The notes: generated by a model from the letters alone, not told the origin. A DNA stretch of 42,636 nucleotides from Branchiostoma floridae (GCF_000003815.2 NC_049983.1:28574376-28617011), one strand, 5' to 3'. Shown: positions 31,001-38,158, counted from the first letter of the stretch. Numbers and translations are program-made.

Positions 31001-31578
31001 CCTTGCACCTCCATAGAAATACATGTGAGAGTATATAGAAATCCCAAGTTAAATCTTTCTTAAGTGGTGTATTTGCAATTGCGAAGTAAATCCTGCATTT
31101 GTTTACATTACTGATAGATTCAATCATCATGATGGTTGTTTTCTTTCGTGCTTGTTTTTTTAGCTTATAATACCGAAACAAATAAGTAATGAAATGATAT
31201 ATACTGTAATACATTTTATTGTATGAGAGTCGAGGTGTCTTTTATCTACCCTATAATGTGACTATCCCTTGTATGATCAATATAAGGATACACTAATTTT
31301 CCTAGGCTTTGCTGTTGTGAATGTTATACTGACTGAATTAGCCTTAGAAACCAAATGGTATCAAATGTCAGTGTTCTTGTAATGTCTTCACTGTGTATTA
31401 TCAACGCAATTCAGGGGTGCATTTTTCAGCTTCTGTATCACTGCTATGTTGGTTTTCTTTGAATAAAGAATAAGAAGAAAATAGATAATCGAGGGGAAAT
31501 CTCACCTTGAGCCGTCCCGCCCGCAGCCACAGCGAGCAGAACCAGCAACCCCACGGGTACCGCCACTCGCGGGTCCAT
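18878..31578 (-). CDS. Uromodulin-like ZP transmembrane protein, 15 coding exons (D8C-EGF-EGF x2, FN3, ZP, TM)
   Basis: Predicted coding exons on the minus strand: 31506-31578, 30457-30870, 28623-28745, 28348-28470, 27259-27633, 23943-24065, 23681-23803, 23167-23433, 22691-22872, 21955-22127, 21392-21494, 21018-21157, 20648-20756, 19547-19745 and 18878-19086. Every intron is GT-AG, phases match throughout, and the total is 2736 nt (911 residues plus stop). Domains: signal peptide 1-22, D8C 25-162, EGF 163-203 and 204-244, D8C 245-369, EGF 370-410 and 411-451, FN3 452-540, ZP about 543-803, RRRR 804-807, transmembrane 848-872, basic tail. By family knowledge (UMOD, GP2, OIT3), ZP modules polymerise into extracellular filaments after cleavage at a basic site, and D8C modules act in ligand or microbe binding. 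The specific role here is inference. The second half of the extracellular array is a duplicated D8C-EGF-EGF cassette. The 5' UTR may continue in an upstream exon, because TTTATTCCAG just before the leader resembles an acceptor. Confidence 0.88.
19418..19526 (-). repeat. 109-bp tandem duplicate of exon-14 3' end and its splice donor
   Basis: 19432-19480 repeats 19541-19590: AGCTACCTT, then CATTCTC-ACTTTGAA-GGTCCCTGG, with about 10 mismatches. The copied donor is still GTAGCTAT. In the duplicate the copied reading frame is shifted relative to read-through from exon 14 and has no obvious upstream acceptor, so it is probably a dead exon fragment, though alternative use cannot be excluded. Confidence 0.8.
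19547..19745 (-). CDS. ZP protein exon 14: end of ZP-C and furin-like site
   Basis: Residues 777-842. It begins [14 protein letters not shown] and continues with SRCSQGC, supplying the last four ZP-C cysteines. SRRRRAVP follows, a consensus furin-type cleavage site (RRRR at 804-807), then a second basic run VRRAS. In ZP proteins cleavage here releases the ectodomain for polymerisation. Donor GTAGCT. Confidence 0.88.
19952..20640. repeat. 40-bp intronic minisatellite, about 17 copies
   Basis: Unit: CTGACAGCTAGCCCTGCCAC, then CACCAATGACTCCCTATTGG, exactly 40 bp. Several copies carry a 5-nt CCGAC-type insertion, and there are point variants such as CCGACAG and CACTAC. It fills about three quarters of the 902-nt intron between ZP exons 13 and 14 and begins only 7 nt inside the splice donor at 20647. 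Each unit contains CCAAT and its inverse ATTGG eight bases apart. Forty is not a multiple of three, so this is not a coding repeat. Confidence 0.97.
20648..20756 (-). CDS. ZP protein exon 13 (ZP-C)
   Basis: Residues 740-776. It begins [11 protein letters not shown], the conserved glycine-cysteine start of the ZP-C strand, and ends NIDDPSL. Acceptor CCTGTAG, donor GTACAA. The donor is followed within 7 nt by the minisatellite; reading past it meets a TAG after two codons. Confidence 0.82.
21018..21157 (-). CDS. ZP protein exon 12 (ZP-C start)
   Basis: Residues 694-740. It includes [20 protein letters not shown] and the cysteine of LRCLATP, then SVSIIQDG leading into GC of the next exon, the usual ZP-C linkage. 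Acceptor GGATAG, donor GTACGT. Confidence 0.85.
21392..21494 (-). CDS. ZP protein exon 11 (ZP linker / ZP-C)
   Basis: Residues 660-693, [20 protein letters not shown] and onward to YPVQ. Enters in phase 2 after the first copy of the repeated donor, which completes an arginine codon, and exits in phase 0. Confidence 0.82.
21785..22015. repeat. 67-bp tandem repeat of exon-10 3' end with splice donor, about 3.5 copies
   Basis: The minus-strand unit contains CGTCAGTACGTGGTCTCACAG, GGGAGGGAGATCCTCTACAA and CATCCCGTCACCTCG, followed by GTGAGT or GTAAGT. GAGACCACGTACTGACG recurs at 21793, 21860, 21927 and 21994, exactly 67 bp apart, with one to three mismatches per unit. Only the first unit (highest coordinates) is in exon 10; the others lie in the following intron. 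Confidence 0.95.
21955..22127 (-). CDS. ZP protein exon 10 (ZP-N end)
   Basis: Residues 602-659. It contains [13 protein letters not shown] and [10 protein letters not shown], matching the ZP-N pattern of a TN motif followed by C-x-[FY]. I chose the first of four tandem GT donors because it alone keeps the phase into exon 11; read-through gives an immediate TGA. Confidence 0.8.
22475..22570 (-). mobile_element. SINE fragment in intron
   Basis: GTGTGGCTCTCCTCAGACAC and GACCTCC at about 22518-22550 match GTGTGGCTCTCCTCAAACAC and GGAACCTCC of the 15520-15835 SINE body. Only a small piece remains, between ZP exons 9 and 10. Confidence 0.45.
22691..22872 (-). CDS. ZP protein exon 9 (ZP-N start)
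   Basis: Residues 541-601. [20 protein letters not shown] is the ZP-N opening with its first cysteine. DDSCGAT and [10 protein letters not shown] supply the second and third. Acceptor TTTCCAG, donor GTTAGT. Confidence 0.87.
23167..23433 (-). CDS. ZP protein exon 8: fibronectin type III domain
   Basis: Residues 452-540. [20 protein letters not shown] is the B/C strand with the core tryptophan, followed by [29 protein letters not shown] and ISGTETT. That is the full FN3 pattern (W, LxP/GL, YxFxL) in one phase 1-1 exon of 89 codons. Confidence 0.88.
23681..23803 (-). CDS. ZP protein exon 7: calcium-binding EGF (EGF-4)
   Basis: Residues 411-451. It starts [12 protein letters not shown] and has six cysteines and the C-x-N-x4-F-x-C hydroxylation pattern ([12 protein letters not shown]). 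Exactly 123 nt, phase 1-1. Confidence 0.9.
23943..24065 (-). CDS. ZP protein exon 6: calcium-binding EGF (EGF-3)
   Basis: Residues 370-410. [33 protein letters not shown]. 123 nt, phase 1-1. Its following intron is clearly related to the intron after EGF-1 (both contain GTGTTTTGATACA and TATTGAAATGATGC). Confidence 0.9.
24239..24372. repeat. Intron segment with decayed EGF exon start (copy of 28164-28308)
   Basis: About 95% identical to 28164-28308. On the minus strand it contains a splice-acceptor-like TTTGTATCCACAG followed by ATGTCGGCAAATGTG, clearly derived from the EGF exon start ATGTCGACGAATGTG, but homology stops within 20 nt. The segment ends abruptly at about 24372, where the LINE begins. 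Confidence 0.8.
25432..26480 (+). pseudogene. LINE AP-endonuclease domain, frameshifted
   Basis: This domain nicks target DNA for target-primed reverse transcription. Visible: [14 protein letters not shown] (N-terminal Asn), [14 protein letters not shown] (catalytic Glu), GVGFAVRN, then [15 protein letters not shown] (Asp/Asn), LDLVITRR and DTDHSLI (Asp-His). A deletion near 25840 removes the segment normally holding the S-A-Y-A-P motif and shifts frame. A second shift near 26370 precedes [20 protein letters not shown]. Not functional. Confidence 0.85.
26490..26908 (+). pseudogene. LINE C-terminal region with CCHC-type finger
   Basis: Reads [40 protein letters not shown], a D-x-W-E-x-A-x-D-R-x-W-R segment, and a terminal [20 protein letters not shown] with a final [11 protein letters not shown] and GxRPVGRP are standard in the tails of many invertebrate LINEs. 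It could be mistaken for a small host zinc-finger gene but is joined to the endonuclease remnant. Confidence 0.85.
26985..28164. repeat. D8C cassette duplication, copy 2
   Basis: Pairs with 30069-31401. The upstream intron part 27634-28164 (531 bp) matches 30871-31401 with three substitutions and no indel. The D8C exon is much more diverged, and the downstream intron part 26985-27258 is also diverged, with indels. Confidence 0.93.
27259..27633 (-). CDS. ZP protein exon 5: second D8C domain
   Basis: Residues 245-369. Exactly eight cysteines: DPCSS, KGCDRG, SCGTN, QACAH, NTCF, RACSG, PHC and AYCGE. Conserved core [20 protein letters not shown] and GGYFVYKLP, as in UMOD/GP2/OIT3. 375 nt, phase 1-1. 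D8C modules in vertebrates display glycans or bind microbial adhesins; the ligand here is unknown. Confidence 0.9.
28164..28308. repeat. Intron segment with decayed EGF exon start
   Basis: Paralogue of 24239-24372. Keeps TTTGTATCCACAG and ATGTCGGCAAATGTG on the minus strand, a relic of a lost EGF exon between EGF-2 and the second D8C. Confidence 0.8.
28348..28470 (-). CDS. ZP protein exon 4: calcium-binding EGF (EGF-2)
   Basis: Residues 204-244. [33 protein letters not shown]. 123 nt, phase 1-1, donor GTAAGA. Very close to EGF-1. Confidence 0.9.
28623..28745 (-). CDS. ZP protein exon 3: calcium-binding EGF (EGF-1)
   Basis: Residues 163-203. [33 protein letters not shown]. 123 nt, phase 1-1. 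The acceptor here is CGCACCAG rather than the ATCCACAG used by the other EGF exons, because the sequence upstream of the exon differs. Confidence 0.88.
28925..29695 (+). mobile_element. 5'-truncated LINE reverse-transcriptase remnant in intron, antisense to host gene
   Basis: Reads LYADDT (YADD catalytic box at 28939-28950), [13 protein letters not shown], two in-frame stops within the LGVLLD segment (TAA and TGA near 29170-29195), WNEHIS, then [40 protein letters not shown] and [13 protein letters not shown], with a stop at 29548. Weakly readable to about 29695. Different in sequence from the other LINEs in the window. Confidence 0.85.
29696..30068. other. Intron sequence, nothing recognised
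   Basis: Lies between the LINE remnant and the D8C duplication copy 1. No exon-like feature. Confidence 0.5.
30069..31401. repeat. D8C cassette duplication, copy 1
   Basis: Pairs with 26985-28164. Downstream of the exon this copy has an extra internal direct repeat: 30235-30330 is repeated at 30339-30437, both with GAGACTAGGAT, GCATTTATCTGAATCAT and ATATGAACAGCT-GTTCTAAGC. Confidence 0.93.
30457..30870 (-). CDS. ZP protein exon 2: first D8C domain, with extra cysteine pair
   Basis: Residues 25-162. Same core as the second D8C ([32 protein letters not shown]) but 13 residues longer. The segment QACA-NTCW is present twice ([14 protein letters not shown] then [13 protein letters not shown]), giving ten cysteines instead of eight. 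414 nt, phase 1-1. Confidence 0.9.
31506..31578 (-). CDS. ZP protein exon 1: signal peptide
   Basis: ATG at 31576-31578. [20 protein letters not shown] then GTAQ is a textbook secretion signal with cleavage likely near GTA. Phase 1 exit with donor GTGAG. An AG acceptor-like TTTATTCCAG lies about 22 nt upstream of the ATG, so a separate 5' UTR exon is possible. Confidence 0.85.
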
Positions 31579-31770
31579 CGTGAATCCGGGCTAGCTCACC
31601 TGGAATAAAGTCATCAGGAGGGGGATTATCACCCGGCACGTGTCAGCATTCCTTCTACGCGTTCAACAAAAACGGTCTGCAGTGTGAGCAACAGGCGATT
31701 GAGAAGATGTTCATATTCATCAAAAGCAGCAAGTAACAAATTGCACCGCAGCATGTTTGCACATTAATCC

Positions 31771-32533
31771 TTAAAGTCATACTGTACTCCAGAGGAGAGT
31801 GTTATTTTCTTAAAGACCACATCTTTATGTACACAAAATCAACGAAATGTGTAACAATTAATCACAGATGAACAAATAAAGGGACCATTTATAATCCAGT
31901 AACTGAGTATTTCCCCTTCATGCAGACCCATTGGGTGTGATGCATGATGGGAATAATGCCTTAACTATTAGTTCCTATTGGATAATTACTAAAGTTCCAG
32001 GTCAACTTTTGGGTTAAATAAATAGAAGAATTAGATTGCTAAGAATGGAAAATGATGAACTACTATTCACACACATGCTGCAAGCATTGATTTTAAGATC
32101 GGACCTCGATTTCTTAAGAGCTGCCACTTTTTATGAAGGCCCTTTTTTCAATTCTTAAGTATGGGTTTCAATGGGATGAATGACAAACATCAAAGCCCAT
32201 TTTTTTACCAAAAGCAAATGGGACATAAAGCTATTAAGGCTACAAGTAGTCAAACAAGTATCCAGAAACACATTGCAAAAGTGATTTTCAAGCTCACCCA
32301 AATATTTCTTAAGAGCTGCCAAGTTGAAGTTTGCCCAATGGTTGTTCGCATTATAATGTGTTACACCTGGCTGTAATTTGATTGGAGGGTACTCAGGGGG
32401 TTACTGCTTTATAATGCAACTGGTCTCTTGTCCAGGTTCAATGTCTAGTGGTCGATACAATAACATTTTGGATTCAGAAAAATATTACTAGCAGAACTGG
32501 AACACTCTCCTCTGGAGTACAGTATGGCTTTAA
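31771..32533. mobile_element. MITE with 29-bp terminal inverted repeats and TTAA target duplication
   Basis: TTAA at 31771-31774 and 32530-32533 flank inverted repeats at 31775-31803 and 32501-32529 that match at 28 of 29 positions. They start AG(T/C)CATACTGTACTCC and continue AGAGGAGAGTGTT. The 697-bp interior has no transposase frame. TTAA duplication is the hallmark of piggyBac-type elements, so this is probably a non-autonomous relative. It sits about 190 bp upstream of the ZP gene's start codon. Confidence 0.88.
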
Positions 32534-33030
32534 GTTGCTGGATTTTTCAGCTCAGTACACGCTTCCAGTGCTGCAATTTTCGCAAAATCTCTCTTAGATT
32601 GTGAACCAGCTCAGAGCGTAATCCAAAAAGTGCGAGCCATAAAGCAAACGGTACAAAATAGAAAGCCAGATAACAACATCTAACAAAACGTAAAAAAAAA
32701 CCCATCCGGAACGGAATATCTGCTTGGAGAGAAGTCGCTGTGCACCACCATGTTGTCTTGGTCATTAGCAACTAGTAGTTTAAAAGCTTCAAACTTTGCA
32801 TCAGTGCAGAAACATCTGCCTCGTCGTTTTTTAAACCATCAGCCCTAATGCGCCCGGGGCCCAACAAAGCTACGCGCGCGAACTAGTAAACATGTCGTCA
32901 AGACTCTACAGAATTCTGCCGACACAAGAAATCGTCAAATCCCTGTGATTCTAGAAATATGAAAACAAAACATGCACCGTACGAAATGTCCCACCCTTTT
33001 GGCTCCGACCACTTTGAAAGAAAAGTCTAA
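32534..33030. other. Upstream region, unassigned
   Basis: Contains a CpG-rich patch (32849-32885, CGCCCGGGGCCC, CTACGCGCGCG) that could be promoter-proximal for the minus-strand ZP gene or for a gene outside the window. No TATA-like element is assignable. Confidence 0.35.
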
Positions 33031-33630
33031 TGTCATGTCCCCGCTTTTAACCCCAAGCATCGGGGGTCAATAAGCTTTCGCCGCCGGGCATGTTCTCATC
33101 AATGCGTCTTCTTCTTCTACACGGCTGAACCATGCTTTACGCTGTGGGTACACATAAGTTCCGTTTATTTGTAAAGGCTCTCTTTCCACGAGACGGTGAG
33201 CGACCAATGAACGTGAGCTTACGTGACCCTTCAATTGGAATATCATTCACGATGTAAAGGTATGATTTAGAAGGCAACAAATCTTCTACATTCAAGATTC
33301 AAGTAAATTATTATCAAAGAATGAGCCTATCTTTGGAAATGGCATGTCCAGAACAGGAGAAAGCAAAATGGAAGTCCTGCTGCAGCACCACGGAACACTT
33401 ATTATTTAATCATTTTTTCATTCTTCCAATACTGATATGTCAAATGTCATCAAGATTTCTCGAGCTATGCTGACAACAGACGAACACAACCCGTCCTGCC
33501 GAGGATGAAACAGTGTCCTCTTATGACATGGTGCCGACTTTGTTCTCACAAGCCCCCACATTTAACCCCAAACATCATGGGTCAATAAGCTTCCGCCGCA
33601 GGCCATGTTCTCAGCAATGCGTCTTCTACT
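33031..33630. repeat. Direct repeat pair about 510 bp apart
   Basis: 33045-33110 and 33555-33622 share TTTAACCCCAA, GGGTCAATAAGCTT-CGCCG and CATGTTCTCA-CAATGCGTCTTCT. The similarity resumes at 33925 (GAGCCATGTTTTACACTGTG versus GAACCATGCTTTACGCTGTG at 33126) after the SINE, so the SINE interrupted the second copy. Confidence 0.8.
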
Positions 33631-33639
33631 GATGACATT

Positions 33640-33925
33640 TTTTCTTTCTTGTCTTTTTGCTTATGGACAGACGAGGGCAATGCGGCACTGCAACCAAGTT
33701 AGTTAATTATATCAACAGTACCACATACACGGTATAGACAGAAGGAAAATGTATTTCTTTTACCTCCCGAACGAAGTCAGGTACCCACTTCTACACCTGG
33801 TGAAGTAAGAAAGGTCGTGTGAAGGGCACAACGTCGGAGGCACGGCGGGTATCGAACTCGGGACCTCTAGATTCCGAGCCGAACGCTCTACCAGTTATGC
33901 CGCACACGACGCCATTACTTGTGAC
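33640..33925 (-). mobile_element. tRNA-derived SINE (minus strand)
   Basis: On the minus strand: GCATAACTGGTAGAGCGTTC (A box), GAGTTCGATACCC (B box), then GACGTTGTGCCCTTCACACG, CTTACTTCACCAGGTGTAGA and GGGTACCTGACTTCG, ending in a GACGAG/GTCC region and a T-rich flank. Same family as the plus-strand copy at 34955. It interrupts a duplicated segment, so its insertion postdates that duplication. Confidence 0.85.
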
Positions 33926-34722
33926 ACGATTGAGCCATGTTTTACACTGTGTGTTCACAAAAGGTCCATTCCATTTTGTACAAAACCTGAGGAATACTCT
34001 CCAATTTGTAAAGACTTTTCTCTACTGGAGGGCGAGCCAAGAGAGCCGAGTTGAGCAATCAAGGAGGAACCAAAATCAAATATGGTGTACATGTTATGAG
34101 GTATCATTTGAAGACAGACAAATATACAAAACGTAAGAAAAAAGAAACATTTTTCATCCATGAAATTCGCTGAGCGACCTGCGAGATATTTAGTCCTGAA
34201 AATACAAATACATTTGCGAATGACGTTTTTTAAAGTCTACAGAACAAGCAAATTAACAAAGAAATGTGAGTGAAACGAGCTCAGGCACTGTCTGTCTTTG
34301 AAAACTCCCGACGATACAGTATTGCACCTTGCCAAGAACGCCACATATCAAAACTGGAAGCCCTTTTACAGTACCATCGGACATCGCTAGGGGGCAATAA
34401 TCTAATCATTTTTCTTGATTTTTCAACACCTATCGGCATATCAACTGCCATAAAGATTCATCGAGTTATGGTAACTAGACAAAAACGCAAGCGCATCAAC
34501 AGCCGAAAACAAGGGTGGTCAATGACCATGTTACAAAGTATTTGGTAACATGTTAGTTTGGTACGTACATGTGACAACATAAAGGTAGCATAACAAAGTA
34601 ATCACATATTCCGGATTCAAAAAGAATAGAATTGACTATATCTCAATACGCCGACGGCCAATTATTTTGAGAGCCAACATCTCCTTTGCTCAACAAATAG
34701 ACAGAATTTTTTGTGAAAATCC
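33926..34722. other. Intergenic DNA, nothing recognised
   Basis: 34330-34500 loosely resembles 33345-33480 (both include ATTTTTC-TT and AAGATT-CGAG-TATG), suggesting an old dispersed repeat. No gene. Confidence 0.45.
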
Positions 34723-34960
34723 GCGACGCGCCCGTGAGAAGACTTCCATCTCGCCAGGTCCTCTATGGCTATGGTTTGGCGGGACAACAAGTCGCGACGC
34801 GCCCGTGAGAAGACTACCATCTCATCAGGTCCTCTATGGCTATGGGTTGGCGGGAAAACGAGCGGCGACGCGCCCGTGAGAAGACTACCATCTCATCAGG
34901 TCCTCTATGGCTATGGGTTAGCGGGACAACAAGTCGCGACGCGGGACAACACGCTGCGTC
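34723..34960. repeat. 71-bp tandem repeat, about 3.2 copies
   Basis: GCGACGCGCCCGTGAGAAGA followed by CTACCATCTCATCAGGTCCTC recurs at 34723, 34794 and 34865, with the start of a fourth at 34936. The period is exactly 71 bp. Confidence 0.95.
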
Positions 34961-35240
34961 GGGCCTGGCGTAAGTTGTAGAGCGTTCGGCTCGGATTATA
35001 TAGGTCCTGAGTTCGATCCCCACCGTGCCCCCCGACGTTGTGCCCTTGGGAAAGGAACTTTACACGACCTTCCTCACTTCACCCAGGTGTAAAAACGGGT
35101 ACCTGACTTCGGTCGGGGAGGTAAAAGACTACCTTTTCCTTCTGTCTGTACCGCGTATGTAGCACTGTTAATATAAGTTACAAAACTTGAGTGCAGTGCC
35201 ACATTGTTCTCGTCTGTCCAAAAGCAAATAGAAAAAAAGC
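34955..35240 (+). mobile_element. tRNA-derived SINE (plus strand)
   Basis: GGCGTAAGTTGTAGAGCGTT (A box), GAGTTCGATCCCCACC (B box), GACGTTGTGCCCTTGGGAAA, CTTCCTCACTTCACCCAGG, GGGTACCTGACTTCGGTCGG, then a body ending CTTGAGTGCAGTGCC and CTCGTCTGTCC. This is the most intact copy of the family in the window and follows directly on the 71-bp repeat. Confidence 0.88.
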
Positions 35241-36600
35241 CGCGACGCGTCCCGCATAGCCGACCGTCAGCGGTGGAAACCGCGATCTCCTCCCGTCCAA
35301 AGGTGGGCGGACACCAAGCCGCGACGCGCTCTGCCGTGCAGCCCACACCTCGCCGCGCCTTCTGTGCGACTGCAACGTGGCCACAGTGGCGTGTGGGTCG
35401 TGGCAATCGTCGAAGCTCGTCTTTTTTCGTGACGGGACGACACACCACGACGGCAGCCTAGAAAAAAAAGCAAAGGCCGACTTCTTCACGTCACCAGCAA
35501 AGCTCCCGTGATATGCATCGTGGAGTCGTGGAAATGCGTCTTCTCTCGGTCGGTACGTAAAGCGTAAAGGGCACCACCCACCGTGGAGTCGGCTATCGTC
35601 AGCCGTGGAGATGCGGCTTCTTACGGTCGGGAAACAGCGCCATGTGGCCACAGCCAATCGGTGGCCGTGAAAGTCACCATGTTACGTCCTTTCTGTTGTG
35701 CCAGACCACCTTGGATCGCGTTTCAATAAACAAAAAACGGCTGTTACACAGAAAAATGCAATAATATTCGATGCAGAGTTTAGAGCCGGACGCGGACGTC
35801 GGCCATGGGAAAGTCGTCGAGGCTCGTCCTGTTCGTTGACAGCAGACCGCGATGAACCCACGGTCTAGCGTCTAGCGCTGCTTCGCTTATCAAAATTTAA
35901 CGTGATTCACGAGACAAACGCTTTGTCTCTACATATATCGTATGTTGCGCCATGTTAAGCCACGCATTCCAGTCAACATGCATTGGACACACTTAAATCG
36001 AAGATCTACATTCACTGGATCAAGGATTTATAACCAAATGGAAAAAAAATCCTGATAGAAAAGAGGATGTTACCATAGTACCTAAACCACGAAAGATGCA
36101 GAAGTGGGTAGGAGCACGATTAAATTCACATCTAAGAACATAATAAAAATAACCACGAAAAACAGTGCCGTAAGAAAACATACGACGTCGCGGTACGTGG
36201 CGGTCTTTACTCACAGTTGTAAGTTGCTGGCGAAAGGTGTGACGGTGCTTTTCGGACAAGTGTCGGTTCTCCCGACTGAGGCGTTCAGGTCTGGCGGCGG
36301 TTGCTGCTCCGGCAAGCGTCAATCCTTCCCACCGACGGCGCTATCTGTCCGGCGGCGGTTGATGACGACTTCGGTGCAGGGACGTCTCTGAGCTGGATCC
36401 GCTCCGTGGTCTGCCGCAAGCCGCAGATCTGCGCGCCTTTTCTAGCCTGCCTGCCTGTTTCCTCCCCCGCAAAACGATACATCATATCGTCTAAAGATGA
36501 CAGATCCCAGTGACACCTGCCCGATGTTTTTTACTGCCTGTCCCCTCCCCCTTCCTGCCTTCCAGGAATCATACGGGTTGGGGTTGAGGTAACAAAAAGA
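35241..36600. other. GC-rich region without identifiable gene
   Basis: CpG-rich, with several overlapping open frames of 60-159 codons caused by base composition and short repeats (CCGCGACGCG, CGTGGAGTCG). I see no domain or splice-bounded exon. 36200-36560 has a CpG-dense, CCCCTCCCCC-containing patch that could be a promoter. Confidence 0.4.
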
Positions 36601-37200
36601 AGACGTCCTTGCGTTTGCGCCTCGGTATTTGGTTTGGGGCGCTTGTGACATTCTTTTTTTTTACTGCAGAGGCGTTGCTTATTAACTTTATGGCTTTTTA
36701 ATCGTTCTGTTCATCACATAACTTATTTGTAAAACATTAATAACATCAGTTAAGCATTTCGACACTTTGACTTCTTACGCGTCTCAAATATAGCATCTTC
36801 AAATTTATAATATGGTGGCGTCTTGTGTGGCGTAAATGGTTCTGTTGGGATCTGAACCTAGAGGAGCCAGAAGTCCCGGGTTCGATACAATGTCCTTGGG
36901 AAAGGCACAGCCTTCCTCACTCCAGCTAGGTGTACAGATGGGTACCTGACTTCTTATGCGACCTTATCTTCTGTCTGTACTGGCACTGATAAAATAAGTT
37001 GCTAACTTGAGTGAAGTGCCTCGTCTGTCCGAACGCAACTATTAACAAAATGTAAATAGCATCAGATGGTTCTACAAAATATTCGGCTGTGAGGATAATA
37101 GCAAACACCGGAGAGAATGGAAAAACTAAATCTTTTACACATGTACGTGCGTGCATATATCTGTGGCATGTGTAAATAGATAAACACACACAAACATATA
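36600..37200. repeat. 2.58-kb higher-order repeat, copy X (diverged)
   Basis: Matches 39185-39955 and 41775-42200. Anchor CTTCTTACGC at 36771 versus 39351 and 41940, spacing 2580 and 2589. It is the most diverged of the three and carries the empty site for the insertion seen in copy Y. Confidence 0.88.
36830..37035 (+). mobile_element. Degenerate SINE in repeat unit X
   Basis: TGTGGCGTAAATGG, CCCGGGTTCGATACA (B box), CCTTGGGAAAGGCACAGCCT, TCACTCCAGCTAGGTGTACA, GGGTACCTGACTTCTTATG, CTTGAGTGAAGTGCC and CTCGTCTGTCC: the same SINE family as 34955-35240 with the A box decayed. Confidence 0.75.
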
Positions 37201-37286
37201 TAAGTTTTATTCATTTTAAGTGTGTGTGTGTGTATGTGTCTTTTTGTGTGTGTGTATGAATAGATGAATGAATGAACGACAGAAAG

Positions 37287-37690
37287 AGGTGTATCTATGG
37301 TGCGTTAAAACTGTAACAGAAACACGGGACTGTTATTGCAGAGATGGCTAACTTGACAGGGCGAGGTGTATCTATGGTGTGTTAAAACTGTAACAGAAAC
37401 ACGGGACTGTTATTGCAGAGATGGCTAACTTGACAGGGCGAGGTGTATCTATGGTGTGTTAAAACTGTAACAGAAACACGGGACTGTTATTGCAGAGATG
37501 GCTAGCTTGACAGGAAAAGGTGTATCTATGGTGCGTTAAAACTGTAACAGAAACACGGGACTGTTATTGCAGAGATGGCTAACTTGACAGGAAAAGGTGT
37601 ATCTATGGTGCGTTAAAACTGTAACAGAAACACGGGACTGTTATTGCAGAGATGGTTTAGACAGGACGAGGTGTATCTATGTTGTGTGCG
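37287..37690. repeat. 77-bp tandem repeat, about 5 copies
   Basis: AGGTGTATCTATGGTGTGTT, AAAACTGTAACAGAAACACG, GGACTGTTATTGCAGAGATG. Starts at 37287, 37364, 37441, 37518, 37595 and 37669: four exact 77-bp steps and one of 74. Copies are nearly identical, so expansion is recent. Confidence 0.97.
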
Positions 37691-37749
37691 TGAAAACGCC
37701 GAGCCCACGTGGGCTTATATGACACTAAACAACATCTGTGGCATATGTT

Positions 37750-37787
<38 letters not shown>

Positions 37788-38158
37788 AGTGTGTATTTGT
37801 ACATACATACATACATACATACATACATAATCATACTTGTTAACAAGTTTGAGCATTTACACAGTTTAACCTCCATAGTGATCTATCCCTCATCAGTTCA
37901 ACGATTTGTGTATGTTTGTGTGTGTGTGTGTGTGCGAGTGTATGTGAGTGTGTTTGTGAGTGTCTGTATGTGTGTGTGTGTGTGTGGATGAGTGTATGTG
38001 TGTGTGTGGATGATTGTATGTGTGTGTGTACGTGTGTGTGTGTGTGTATGAGCGTGTGTGTGTGTGAGTGAGTGTGTGTGTGTGAGTGTGTGTGTGAGTG
38101 TATGTGTGTGTGTATATGTGTGTGTGTGTATGAGTGTGTGTGTGTGTGTGAGTGAGTG
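37750..38158. repeat. GT- and CATA-rich microsatellites before gap
   Basis: (GT)n at 37754-37785, (ACAT)n at 37802-37828, and long GT/GTGAGT compound repeats from 37905 to the gap. The gap probably exists because this tract could not be assembled. Confidence 0.93.

Noticed and set aside
34970-35040. tRNA gene (also at 15790-15835 and 33870-33920)
   Set aside because: A- and B-box motifs are present, but the cloverleaf is incomplete and each is followed by the same SINE body.
35178-35657. 159-residue minus-strand open frame
   Set aside because: It overlaps the SINE tail and short CpG-rich repeats and overlaps other frames of similar length; no domain is visible.
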